Shown: piece after piece, positions 1 to 6,981 of the stretch
How positions within the stretch are numbered: the first letter of the stretch is position 1
Layout of the letters: every line of letters begins with the position of its first letter
Origin: Pseudomonadota bacterium
GTDB taxonomy: Bacteria > Pseudomonadota > Gammaproteobacteria > Xanthomonadales > Xanthomonadaceae
Reading direction: 5' to 3'
NCBI GenBank assembly: GCA_023395465.1
Contig: JAEWZE010000267.1
Coordinates: 1-8,778, forward strand
Length of the DNA stretch: 8,778 bases
Notes under the pieces: generated by a model
Database searches by the model: none
Told to the model about the DNA's origin: nothing
Seen by the model: only the letters and a program-made list of their open reading frames with translations
Position numbers and translations under genes: made by a program

Positions 1-2
1 AC

Positions 3-479
3 GTATTCAGAACGCGCAGCGTCGACGACGCAAACCGGGCGGTCCAACTGGCCGTGGCCGGCGGAATTCCCGACGGGGATGTCCATATCGTCGCCCGGCC
101 CGAGGTCGAGATGGAGCGGGTCAGCGACCGTCGCAAGATGGCCGACAGCGACCTCGTGCCGGCGGCCCTGCGCGGCATGCTGATCGGCGCCGCCATCGGG
201 CTGGTGCTCGCGCTGGTGCTGATGGCGGTCTGGAAGGTGCCCGCGTACGCCCTGCTGATCGCGATTCCGGTGGGCGCGGTGCTTGGTGGCCTTGCGTCGT
301 CGCTGGCTGGCGCCTCGATCCAGGATCCGCTGCGGCGCCAGTTCCGGTCGGAACTCGAGTCGGGCAGCGTGCTGGTGGTGGTCGACGCCGAGCCGGAGGC
401 CATGCCGGCCGTGCACCAGGTCATGGAGATCGCGGGCGCGACGCCGCTTTCCTACGATGCGCCTTCGGCCATGACCTGA
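3..479 (+). CDS. Small two-helix membrane protein, 5' end outside window
   Basis: The reading frame is open from the left edge, and the residues before the first possible internal start (GTG at 54) look like real coding sequence (DDANRAVQLAVAGGIPDGD), so the gene most likely begins upstream of the window. What is seen: an N-terminal soluble alpha/beta segment ending in HIVARPEVEMERVSDRRKM, then two Gly/Ala/Val-rich hydrophobic stretches (about bases 180-245 and 245-320) forming a hairpin, then a second soluble segment with a beta strand (VLVVVDAE) and an amphipathic helix (HQVMEIAGA). This soluble-membrane-hairpin-soluble plan resembles DUF1269/general stress protein 17M-like proteins, where a glycine-rich membrane hairpin interrupts a ferredoxin-like fold. 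That family assignment is inference from layout; no catalytic residues are visible. It is convergent with cydB, 20 bases away, and probably not functionally tied to it. Confidence 0.75.
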   Translation, partial: VFRTRSVDDANRAVQLAVAGGIPDGDVHIVARPEVEMERVSDRRKMADSDLVPAALRGMLIGAAIGLVLALVLMAVWKVPAYALLIAIPVGAVLGGLASSLAGASIQDPLRRQFRSELESGSVLVVVDAEPEAMPAVHQVMEIAGATPLSYDAPSAMT

Positions 480-503
480 GGTCACGGCGCGGGGACCCCT
501 CAG
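476..503. terminator. Possible bidirectional hairpin spanning both convergent stop codons
   Basis: CTGAGG at 476-481 and CCTCAG at 498-503 form a 6-bp inverted repeat with a 16-base loop. The left arm contains the TGA of the upstream membrane-protein gene and the right arm contains the complementary TGA of cydB. A second small hairpin, TGACC/GGTCA (472-476 and 480-484), has the stop codon as its loop. There is no T-run, so termination is only a guess based on the convergent position. Confidence 0.3.
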
Positions 504-1513
504 TGGTAGCCCTGCCCCGCCAGGATCTTGCCGCGGAAGACCCGGTACGACCACGCCGTGTAACCCAGGATCACCGGCAGCAGCACCGCGACCCCCGCCA
601 GCATGAAGCCCTGTGACGAAGGCGGAGCCGCCGCCTCCCACAGCGTGAGCGACGGCGGCACCAGGTACGGCCACATGCCCAGCACCAGCCCGGCGAAGCC
701 CAGGCCGAAGAAACACAGGGTCAGGACGAACGGGCGCGCGTCGCGCCCCTGCGCCATGGCCGCGCGCCACAGCGCGAATGCGGTGAGCAGCGTGAGCGCG
801 GGGACCGGCGAGAGCCACCAGAAGTTGCCGCTCTCGAACCAGCGCGCCATCACGCGCGAATCCAGGAACGGCAGCCAGGCGCTGACCAGTCCCATGAACA
901 CCGCGACCACCAGCACCAGCGGTCGGGTCAGTACGCGCGCCATGCGCTGCAGGTCACCTTCGGTCTTGAGGATCAGCCAGGTGCTGCCCAGCAAGGCATA
1001 GCCGAAGACCACCGCCGCGCCGGTCAGCATCGAGAACGGGCTGAACCAGGACAACAGCCCGCCGATGTAGCGCCCCTCCTCCACCGGCATGCCCTCGACC
1101 AGCGCGCCCAGGATCACGCCCTGCCAGAACGCGGCGCAAAGCGAGCCCAGCGCGAACGCCCAGCCCCAGAGCCATCTGGTGCTCCCGGCCTTGAAGCGGA
1201 ATTCGAACGCGACGCCACGGAATACCAGCGCGATCAGCATCAGCAGCACCGGCAGGTACAGCGCCGACAGCACCAGCGCATAGGCGGCCGGGAACGCGGC
1301 CAGCAGCCCTGCCCCGCCCAGCACCAGCCAGGTCTCGTTGCCGTCCCAGATCGGGGCGGCGGTATTCATCATATGGTCGAGCTGGTCGCCGTCCTCGGCA
1401 AACGGCGCGAGGATGCCGAGTCCGAGCACGAAGCCGTCGAGCACGACGTACATCAGCACGCCGAACCCGATCACGCAGAACCAGACGACCGGCAGCCAGG
1501 TTTCCATCGGCAT
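500..1513 (-). CDS. cydB: Cytochrome bd quinol oxidase subunit II (CydB/CioB)
   Basis: Second subunit of the inner-membrane cytochrome bd quinol:O2 oxidoreductase; it stabilises the haem-bearing subunit I and lacks haem ligands of its own. The 337-residue product is strongly hydrophobic with about eight to nine membrane helices. It begins with the family hallmark VLDGFVLGLGIL (residues 24-35) and carries the conserved PIWDGNETWLV block (54-64), as well as FRGVAFEFR (98-106) and a WPYLVPPSLTLW segment near the C-terminus. The length matches the shorter CioB/CydB forms of pseudomonads and xanthomonads rather than the 379-aa E. coli protein. The ATG (1511-1513) overlaps the TGA of cydA by one base (TGATG), with a good AAGGAG at 1521-1526 seven bases upstream, so the two subunits are translationally coupled. 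A second ATG two codons in is a less well spaced alternative. No small-subunit gene (CydX or DUF2474 type) follows. Confidence 0.96.
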   Translation of the reverse strand: MPMETWLPVVWFCVIGFGVLMYVVLDGFVLGLGILAPFAEDGDQLDHMMNTAAPIWDGNETWLVLGGAGLLAAFPAAYALVLSALYLPVLLMLIALVFRGVAFEFRFKAGSTRWLWGWAFALGSLCAAFWQGVILGALVEGMPVEEGRYIGGLLSWFSPFSMLTGAAVVFGYALLGSTWLILKTEGDLQRMARVLTRPLVLVVAVFMGLVSAWLPFLDSRVMARWFESGNFWWLSPVPALTLLTAFALWRAAMAQGRDARPFVLTLCFFGLGFAGLVLGMWPYLVPPSLTLWEAAAPPSSQGFMLAGVAVLLPVILGYTAWSYRVFRGKILAGQGYH

Positions 1514-2916
1514 CAGCGCGCTCCTTCTTCCAGCGTCGCGTCCGCGGCGCTCAGCGGCCGGGCCGGCGTGCGTTCGCCGCCCTCCGTGTCAGGCTCGGGT
1601 TCATGCGGCAGCGGGCCGCGACGCAGCATCTGCAGGATGTAGGCGGTGCCGAAGCCGAACACCACCGCGTAGGCGAGCACGTAGATCCCCAGCGAAATCG
1701 CCACGCTGGAGGCATCGACCCGGCTGACCGCGTCGGCGGTGCGGAGCTGCCCGTAGACCACCCAGGGCTGGCGCCCCATTTCGGTGACGAACCAGCCCGC
1801 GAGGATGGCCACGAAGCCCGCAGGCAGCATCAGGTTCCAGCCCAGGTGCAGGCCACGCGCGGTGGCCAGCCTTCCCTGCCGCCAGCGCACGCCCGACGCA
1901 ACGGCCAGCAGCAGCATCGCGATGCCGAGGCCGACCATCACCCGGAATGCGTAAAACACCGGCGCCACCGGCGGCCGGTCTTCCGCAGGTGCCGAGTCCA
2001 GTGCCTCGATCTGGCCATCCCAGCTGTGGGTGAGGATCACCCCGCCCAGGCGCGGAATCGCGATCTCCTGCCGGTTCGTTCCGGCCTCCTGGTCGGGAAT
2101 CGCCCACAGCACCAGCGGCATGCCCTCCCCCTCCGGCCGCCGTTCCCAATGGCCCTCCATGGCGGCGACCTTGAGCGGCTGGTGCTCGGCGGTGTTGAGG
2201 CCGTGCAGGTCGCCGGCCAGGATCTGCAGTGGCACCACGATCAGGGCGAACGCGGTGGAGAGCCGCAGCATGCGCAGGGCCGCTTCGCTGTGTACGCCCT
2301 TGCGCAGGTACCAGCCGGACACCCCGCCGATCACGAAACAGGTGGTCAGGAAGGCCGCCAGCGTCATGTGGACCAGGCGATAGGGGAAGGAGGGATTGAA
2401 GATCACCTCGCGCCACGAGGTGACATGGAACATGCCATCGACCAGTTCGTAGCCCTGCGGGGTCTGCATCCAGCTGTTGGCCGAGAGGATCCAGAAGGTC
2501 GAGATCAGCGTGCCCAGCGCGACCATGCAGGTCGACAGGAAGTGCAGCCGCTCCGGCACCCGCTTCCAGCCGAACAGCATCACGCCGAGGAACGTGGCTT
2601 CCAGGAAGAAGGCCGTCAGCACCTCGAAGCCCAGCAGCGGCCCCAGCACCGCCCCGGCGCGCTCGGCGAACACCGACCAGTTGGTGCCGAACTGGAAGCT
2701 CATCACGATGCCGCTGACCACGCCCATGCCGAATGAGACCGCGAAGATCTTCAGCCAGAAGAAGTACAGGTCCTTCCACACCGCATCGCGCGTGCGCAAC
2801 CAGCGGTATTCCAGGAAGGCCAGCCAGCTCGAAAGCCCGATCGTGAACGCCGGGAACAGGACGTGGAAGCTGATGACGAAGCCGAACTGGATCCGGGAGA
2901 GGAACAAGGCATCCAT
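1513..2916 (-). CDS. cydA: Cytochrome bd quinol oxidase subunit I (CydA/CioA), short Q-loop type
   Basis: Haem-bearing catalytic subunit of cytochrome bd: oxidises ubiquinol at the periplasmic side and reduces O2 to water without pumping protons, giving high O2 affinity and, in CIO forms, cyanide resistance. The 467-aa product shows the expected key residues by comparison with E. coli CydA: His18 (haem ligand, E. coli H19), Glu98 and Glu106 (GFEVLTAFFLEATFLG), His183 (haem b558, H186), Met327 in FRVMVGLG (M393), and Glu379/Arg382 in TEMGRQPW (E445/R448). The quinol-site Lys249 and Glu254 (LKVAAMEGHW) correspond to K252/E257. It is about 55 residues shorter than E. coli CydA (522 aa) and has no long Q-loop insertion, so it belongs to the short-Q-loop/CIO-like group. 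The C-terminal tail (435-467) is polar and probably cytoplasmic or disordered. The ATG has AGGAG at 2920-2924, only three bases upstream, a tight spacing. First gene of the cydAB pair. Confidence 0.97.
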   Translation of the reverse strand: MDALFLSRIQFGFVISFHVLFPAFTIGLSSWLAFLEYRWLRTRDAVWKDLYFFWLKIFAVSFGMGVVSGIVMSFQFGTNWSVFAERAGAVLGPLLGFEVLTAFFLEATFLGVMLFGWKRVPERLHFLSTCMVALGTLISTFWILSANSWMQTPQGYELVDGMFHVTSWREVIFNPSFPYRLVHMTLAAFLTTCFVIGGVSGWYLRKGVHSEAALRMLRLSTAFALIVVPLQILAGDLHGLNTAEHQPLKVAAMEGHWERRPEGEGMPLVLWAIPDQEAGTNRQEIAIPRLGGVILTHSWDGQIEALDSAPAEDRPPVAPVFYAFRVMVGLGIAMLLLAVASGVRWRQGRLATARGLHLGWNLMLPAGFVAILAGWFVTEMGRQPWVVYGQLRTADAVSRVDASSVAISLGIYVLAYAVVFGFGTAYILQMLRRGPLPHEPEPDTEGGERTPARPLSAADATLEEGAR

Positions 2917-2963
2917 CCGCTCCTGATACCACGGACGGCGCTAAATGCCGGTGAATCGGGCGC

Positions 2964-3338
2964 TCAGTCCAGGAACGGTACGCGCCGCGAGACCATCATG
3001 TAGAAGATGGCGAGGAACGCGATGGCCGCGGCGTGGCTGGCGGCGGCCAGCCATGCGCCGTCATGCGCGTGGTAGCGGGCGAGCACGCTGAAACGCTCGT
3101 CCAGCGCCGACGCCAGGTGCGCACCGGTGCGCAGGGTTTCGCCGGCACCGATGCCGCCGCGATCGACCAGCAGCACCTGTCGCCCCTCGCGCAGCAGGCA
3201 TAGCGCCGTGCTCAAGCCGGCGATGCCAGCCCCGACGACGATCACGTCGCAATCAGTCTGCTCCGCCGTCTCGTTCCACCAGTCCGCCGTCTGCGCGGCG
3301 ATGTCGTCCCATACCGGGATGGTGCGTGCGGTACCCAT
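2964..3338 (-). pseudogene. Chimeric remnant: N-terminus of Rieske-type FAD oxidoreductase plus a single membrane helix
   Basis: The first ~100 residues resemble the start of FAD-dependent (DAO-fold) oxidoreductases that normally carry a C-terminal Rieske [2Fe-2S] domain. A dinucleotide-binding motif VIVVGAGIAGLSTA is followed by VLLVDRGGIGAGETLRTGAHLASALDERF and SHAAAI, the segment that in family members leads into the rest of an approximately 500-residue enzyme. Here the similarity stops and is replaced by AFLAIFYMMVSRRVPFLD and a TGA: a hydrophobic helix with a positively charged tail. The FAD substrate domain and any Rieske cysteines are missing, so oxidoreductase activity is not expected. 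The ATG at 3336-3338 is preferred over the GTG at 3342-3344 because GGAG sits five bases before it. It ends 47 bases upstream of cydA on the same strand and may be co-transcribed. Either a deletion scar, or a recruited small membrane protein; the former seems likelier. Confidence 0.6.
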
Positions 3339-3344
3339 GCCCAC

Positions 3345-3549
3345 TCCGTCGTGGCCAGCCGTCTGCCGGCCAGCTTGCTGGCCATTCGGTGAAGGAGTGG
3401 TGCAGCGCGGACGTCAGGCCGGTGCGGGCAGGCACCTTGCGTCCGGAATCGTTCCGGAAGCTGCGCCGCGCCGTAGTCATCCCGACGTGACTTCCGTGCC
3501 CGGAAGCCACGTCGGTTCGGGACTGCAGTGTCCTGGTCCCGCGCTGCCC
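3345..3549. other. 205-base intergenic region with three inverted repeats
   Basis: No credible gene is seen between the BON-domain gene and the FAD remnant. The interval holds three inverted repeats: GGCCAGC/GCTGGCC at 3368-3374 and 3377-3383, TCCGGAA/TTCCGGA at 3442-3448 and 3452-3458, and the 14-bp stem at 3482-3515 listed separately. It probably contains both the end of the SDR/BON transcript and the start of any transcript covering the remnant and cydAB, but no clear -35/-10 pair is visible. Confidence 0.5.
3482..3515 (-). terminator. 14-bp hairpin downstream of the BON-domain gene
   Basis: Arms 3482-3495 and 3502-3515 flank the 6-base loop GTGCCC. Read as minus-strand RNA all 14 positions pair (one G-U wobble), while in plus-strand RNA that position is an A-C mismatch, suggesting the minus strand is the functional one. 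It lies about 35 bases beyond the TAG of the BON-domain gene. There is no U-run after it, so it may be a transcript-end stabiliser or a weak terminator rather than a classic intrinsic one. Confidence 0.5.
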
Positions 3550-4642
3550 CTAGTGCGGCGCCTGCGGCTGCTGCGGCTGCGTACCGGTCGTCGTCGCGTC
3601 GTCGGTGGGGGCCTGGCGCTGCCTGCCGGTACCGGTTTTCGCCGGGGACTCCGACGGCGCCGTCGACGCGCCCGTGCCGGTCGCTGCCGAATTGCTGGGA
3701 CGGCTCGTGTCGAAATCGCCCTGCGATGCGGGCTCTTCGGCGACCACGCGGATCCGGTTCTCGACATCCTTGACCCCCGACGCCGAGTCGGCGATGTCCT
3801 CGGCGCGATGCTTCATCCATCGCGTCGGCACCTTGCCCTCCAGCACCACGCAGCCCTGCGCGCAGCGCACCTCGATGTCGGTGGCATCGACGATCGGGTC
3901 GTCGCACAGACGCTCGTTCACGTCCTCCAGGATGCGCTCGTCGGACCGGGCATAGCCGCGCGGACCGCGCCCACGATGGCTGCCCTGCCCCTGGGCGGTG
4001 TACGCCCGCTCCCAGCGCCCGGATGCCTGCGCGAAGCCGCTGCTCCCGTGCGCATGGTGATGATCGCCACGGGCGGATGCCTCGGCGCCGCTCTGCATCC
4101 GGCCTTCGCCGCCGTAGCCGTAGCTCCCGGGCAGATAGGCCTCCGCGTCGAGCGCGCCGCGCCAGCCCGGATGGCGGCGGCCGCTGCCGGCATCGAAGTC
4201 CCGGCCGCGGTGCCGGGCGAGATCCTCGGCGCGTGCGTCGAACTCGCGGCTGCGGTGATCGTCGTAGTCGTAGCCGGCGCGGTGGCGCGCTTCGGGTGAG
4301 CCGCCGGTCGCGGAGAACGAATATTCGTCGGGCGCGTACGGACCGCGCTCGCGCGAGGATTGGCCTTGGGCGGACCAGTCGTCCGCGTCCGGCCCGTCGT
4401 GCTCCGGACGGAACCCCGCGCGCGGCCCGTAGCCGCCGGCGCCTGGACCATATGGTTCCTCGCGGCGGTCGTCCTGCTCCCTGCGAGTTGCCGCATGCAG
4501 CCAGGCGCGTCCCTGCTCCAGGTAATGCGTACCGGTTTCCAGCAGGCGTTCGGCCACTGCCCTGAGCTCGCCGACGCCGGCCACGTTGCCGGCGTCGCGA
4601 TGGTCGCCGGCCGGTCCCGACCTGCGCTGTGATCGATTGGAA

Positions 4643-4650
<8 letters not shown>
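3550..4650 (-). CDS. BON-domain protein with long low-complexity N-terminus
   Basis: A 366-residue soluble protein with a single BON domain at about residues 236-302 (RSDERILEDVNERL...CVVLEGKVPTRWMKHRAEDIADSASGVKDVENRIRV). BON domains, as in OsmY and related stress proteins, are thought to bind phospholipid membranes or other surfaces. The SDERI.EDV.ERL and RAEDIADS.SGVKDV.N.IRV blocks match a proteobacterial group that couples a G/Y/R/D-rich N-terminus to one BON domain. Residues 1-60 look like a short charged helical region, 60-235 is rich in Gly, Arg, Asp, Tyr and His (with a DHHHAHG patch near 196-202), and 303-366 is a Thr/Pro/Gln/Ala tail; all likely disordered. No signal peptide or membrane helix is visible, so a cytoplasmic location is inferred. 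It starts with GTG at 4650, overlapping the end of the upstream dehydrogenase gene by 8 bases, so the two genes form an operon. The precise function is unknown. Confidence 0.88.
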
Positions 4651-5506
<856 letters not shown>

Positions 5507-5660
5507 CTCGTCCTCCGTCCGGGCTGGACGTGCACGATGGCACGCGGTCCGTGCAGCCCACGTCGCGGCGGTCTTACGGAATCGGTAAGGCGCGCAGCGC
5601 TTCACCCGTGCTTGGCGCAGGCGGTGAAAAGCTGCCGCCACGCGCGCGCAGGAGCCCAGA
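5507..5660. promoter_or_regulatory. Divergent intergenic region with several inverted repeats
   Basis: The 154 bases between the divergently transcribed dehydrogenase (-) and lipoprotein (+) genes must carry both promoters. Inverted repeats present: TGCACG/CGTGCA at 5531-5536 and 5550-5555, with an overlapping alternative pairing GACGTG/CACGTC at 5527-5532 and 5559-5564; CTTAC/GTAAG at 5573-5577 and 5585-5589; and TTCACC/GGTGAA at 5601-5606 and 5623-5628 with flanking AGC/GCT. These are possible operators. I see no convincing sigma-70 hexamer pair on either strand. Confidence 0.4.
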
Positions 5661-5951
5661 ATGAATCCGACGCTGAATCCGCTTCGCCACCCGTCCATCG
5701 CCGCCCCCTGCCTGGTGCTGGTGACAGCCTGCGCGCAACACCGGGTGCCACCGGGCACCGTGTCCGCGACCGACGTACCCGCTGGGCCCACGAACGATGC
5801 CGCCACGCCAGACGCCAATCCCCATGCCTTGGCCTGCGAACGCGTGACCGGCGCCGAACGCGAAGCGTGCCTGCGTCAGTACCCGCCGCGGACGACCATG
5901 CCGGTCGAACCGGAAAAGAGCCCGCCGCCGCAGTCGCAGCCGGCGCGCTGA
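5661..5951 (+). CDS. Small putative lipoprotein
   Basis: A 96-residue protein with a short N-region containing Arg/His, a hydrophobic stretch (IAAPCLVLVTA) and a lipobox VTAC ending at Cys24, the predicted lipid-attachment site; a second Cys at residue 17 lies inside the signal. The mature part is Pro/Ala/Thr-rich and largely disordered, with a Cys pair (ACERVTGAEREACL) that could form a disulphide in the periplasm, and a Pro/Gln-rich tail. The CERVTG.ER..CL block resembles segments repeated in many small uncharacterised xanthomonad envelope proteins. The ATG has a good AGGAG six bases upstream. Its TGA is directly followed by the ATG of the UdgX gene in the same frame, so the two are almost certainly one transcript. 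Function unknown; outer-membrane or periplasmic attachment is inference from the lipobox. Confidence 0.75.
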   Translation: MNPTLNPLRHPSIAAPCLVLVTACAQHRVPPGTVSATDVPAGPTNDAATPDANPHALACERVTGAEREACLRQYPPRTTMPVEPEKSPPPQSQPAR

Positions 5952-6602
5952 ATGGGCGCGGCGCGTCGCACGGGCGTTCCGCCGCTGGCCAAGCCGGTGG
6001 ACGAGATCCCGGCCGGGAGTCTGGCCAAGCTGCGGCGCGAGGCACAGGCCTGTCGCCGCTGTCCGCTGTGGCGGTTCGGCACGCAGACCGTGTTCGGCAA
6101 GGGCAGCAGCAGCGCTGCGATGATGCTGATCGGCGAGCAGCCCGGATCGCAGGAGGACCTGCAGGGCGAACCGTTCGTCGGCCCCGCCGGGCGGCTGCTG
6201 CGCGAGGCCATGCAGGACGCCGGCATCGATGTGGGCCGGGTCTACCTGACCAATACCGTCAAGCACTTCAAGTACGAGCAGCGCGGCAAGGCGCGCCTGC
6301 ACAAGCGGGCCAACGCAGGCGAACAGGCCGCGTGCCGCCCGTGGCTCGCCGCGGAGCTGGCGCGGGTGCGGCCCGGGGTCATCGTGGCGCTGGGCGCGAT
6401 GGCCGCGCAGACCCTGTTCGGCACCGGCTTCCGGCTCACGCGCGAACGCGGCCAGTGGCACGATCTCGGCCAGGGCAGCTGCGCGCTGGCGACATGGCAT
6501 CCCTCCGCGATCCTGCGCATGCGTGGAACCGTTCGCGAAAGCGCCCGGGCGCAGCTGGTGGGGGATCTCGAGATTGCCGCGAGCCGGCTCCCGGACCGTT
6601 AG
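5952..6602 (+). CDS. udgX: UdgX-type uracil-DNA glycosylase
   Basis: Removes uracil from DNA; characterised UdgX enzymes stay covalently attached to the abasic site through an active-loop His. The 216-aa product has the family sequence GEQPGSQEDLQGEPFVGPAGRL (61-82), where family 4 enzymes have GE.PG..ED. TNTVKHFKYE (100-109) is the typical UdgX version of the family 4 TNVVKCRP block. The active loop reads GKARLHKR (112-119), aligning His117 with the nucleophilic His of the mycobacterial KRRIH loop. WHPSAILR (182-189) is the second uracil-pocket motif. Cys34, Cys37 (CRRC) and Cys128 (ACRPW) are likely [4Fe-4S] ligands; the position of the other family 4 Cys is His105 here, and whether it binds iron cannot be told. 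The ATG follows the lipoprotein TGA with no recognisable Shine-Dalgarno, so translation probably depends on ribosomes finishing the upstream gene. Convergent with the DUF3247 gene. Confidence 0.92.
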   Translation: MGAARRTGVPPLAKPVDEIPAGSLAKLRREAQACRRCPLWRFGTQTVFGKGSSSAAMMLIGEQPGSQEDLQGEPFVGPAGRLLREAMQDAGIDVGRVYLTNTVKHFKYEQRGKARLHKRANAGEQAACRPWLAAELARVRPGVIVALGAMAAQTLFGTGFRLTRERGQWHDLGQGSCALATWHPSAILRMRGTVRESARAQLVGDLEIAASRLPDR

Positions 6603-6638
6603 GTCGCCACCTCCACGCAGGCGCCCGTGAGTTGCGAA

Positions 6639-6677
6639 AGGCTGCGGGGCGCACGCCCGCTCGGTGCCCCGCAGCCT
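6639..6677. terminator. Bidirectional hairpin between udgX and the DUF3247 gene
   Basis: AGGCTGCGGGGC (6639-6650) and GCCCCGCAGCCT (6666-6677) form a perfect 12-bp GC-rich stem with a 15-base loop, between two convergent genes. It starts one base beyond the TGA of the minus-strand gene and about 36 bases beyond the udgX stop. On the minus strand it is followed by a short TTTC, on the plus strand by CTC; a shared terminator is the natural reading. Confidence 0.72.
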
Positions 6678-6678
6678 C

Positions 6679-6981
6679 TCAGTGCCCCGGAGCCTCGTCG
6701 GAAGGTTGCCGGGAGACGTCGACCACGTCGTCCAGCCAGAAGTAGCGCATCACGCCCATGCCGCCGATGTTGTCGAGTTTGAGGATGGCGTTGACGCCCT
6801 CGTTGCCACTGTGGTCGAGGAAGGTCTGCAGTCCGGGTTTGGCCAGGACCACGCCGGACAGGGTGGAGCCGTTGGCCAGTGTGACCCTGACCCGCGCTTC
6901 CTCGTCCAGTGCGTCGCATAGCGACGAGAGTCTTTCGATGTCTTCGTGGCGGGTGTGGACCCGTTCCGCGTGCTGCGCCAT
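6679..6981 (-). CDS. DUF3247-family Sm-like protein
   Basis: A 100-residue protein with the plan of the DUF3247 family known mainly from xanthomonads, for which an Sm-like fold has been reported in a Xanthomonas campestris member. A short helix (HEDIERLSSLCDAL, 12-25) precedes a five-strand small barrel: ARVRVTLANGSTLSGVVLAKPGLQTFLDHSGNEGVNAILKLD, then MRYFWLDDVVDVSRQ, where the WLDDV.DV strand is characteristic. This is similar to a bacterial Sm/LSm barrel, so RNA or protein binding is possible but unproven. The ATG at 6979-6981 is chosen because similarity begins there; the upstream extension of the open frame is Arg-rich out-of-family sequence. No strong Shine-Dalgarno is present before it. 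It is transcribed alone, divergent from the small ETFPASDP gene. Confidence 0.82.
   Translation of the reverse strand: MAQHAERVHTRHEDIERLSSLCDALDEEARVRVTLANGSTLSGVVLAKPGLQTFLDHSGNEGVNAILKLDNIGGMGVMRYFWLDDVVDVSRQPSDEAPGH

Noticed and set aside
1603..2736. Long open frame of 377 codons on the plus strand opposite cydA
   Set aside because: It is antisense to a gene with all family residues in place; the His/Arg/Gln-rich translation is typical of a high-GC shadow frame.
3127..4299. Long plus-strand open frame opposite the FAD remnant and BON gene
   Set aside because: It spans two minus-strand coding regions and an intergenic region, has Arg/Ala-rich shadow composition and no recognisable domain.
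5507..5818. N-terminal extension of the dehydrogenase frame up to 5818
   Set aside because: The extension runs antisense into the lipoprotein gene, has no SDR-like sequence, and a well-placed GGAGG supports the start at 5506.
5949..5951. TGA between lipoprotein and udgX as a selenocysteine codon or sequencing error in a fused gene
   Set aside because: The lipoprotein ends in a natural Pro/Gln-rich tail, an ATG follows at once, and UdgX similarity starts after it; no selenocysteine-type hairpin was seen. A fusion across the membrane would make little sense.
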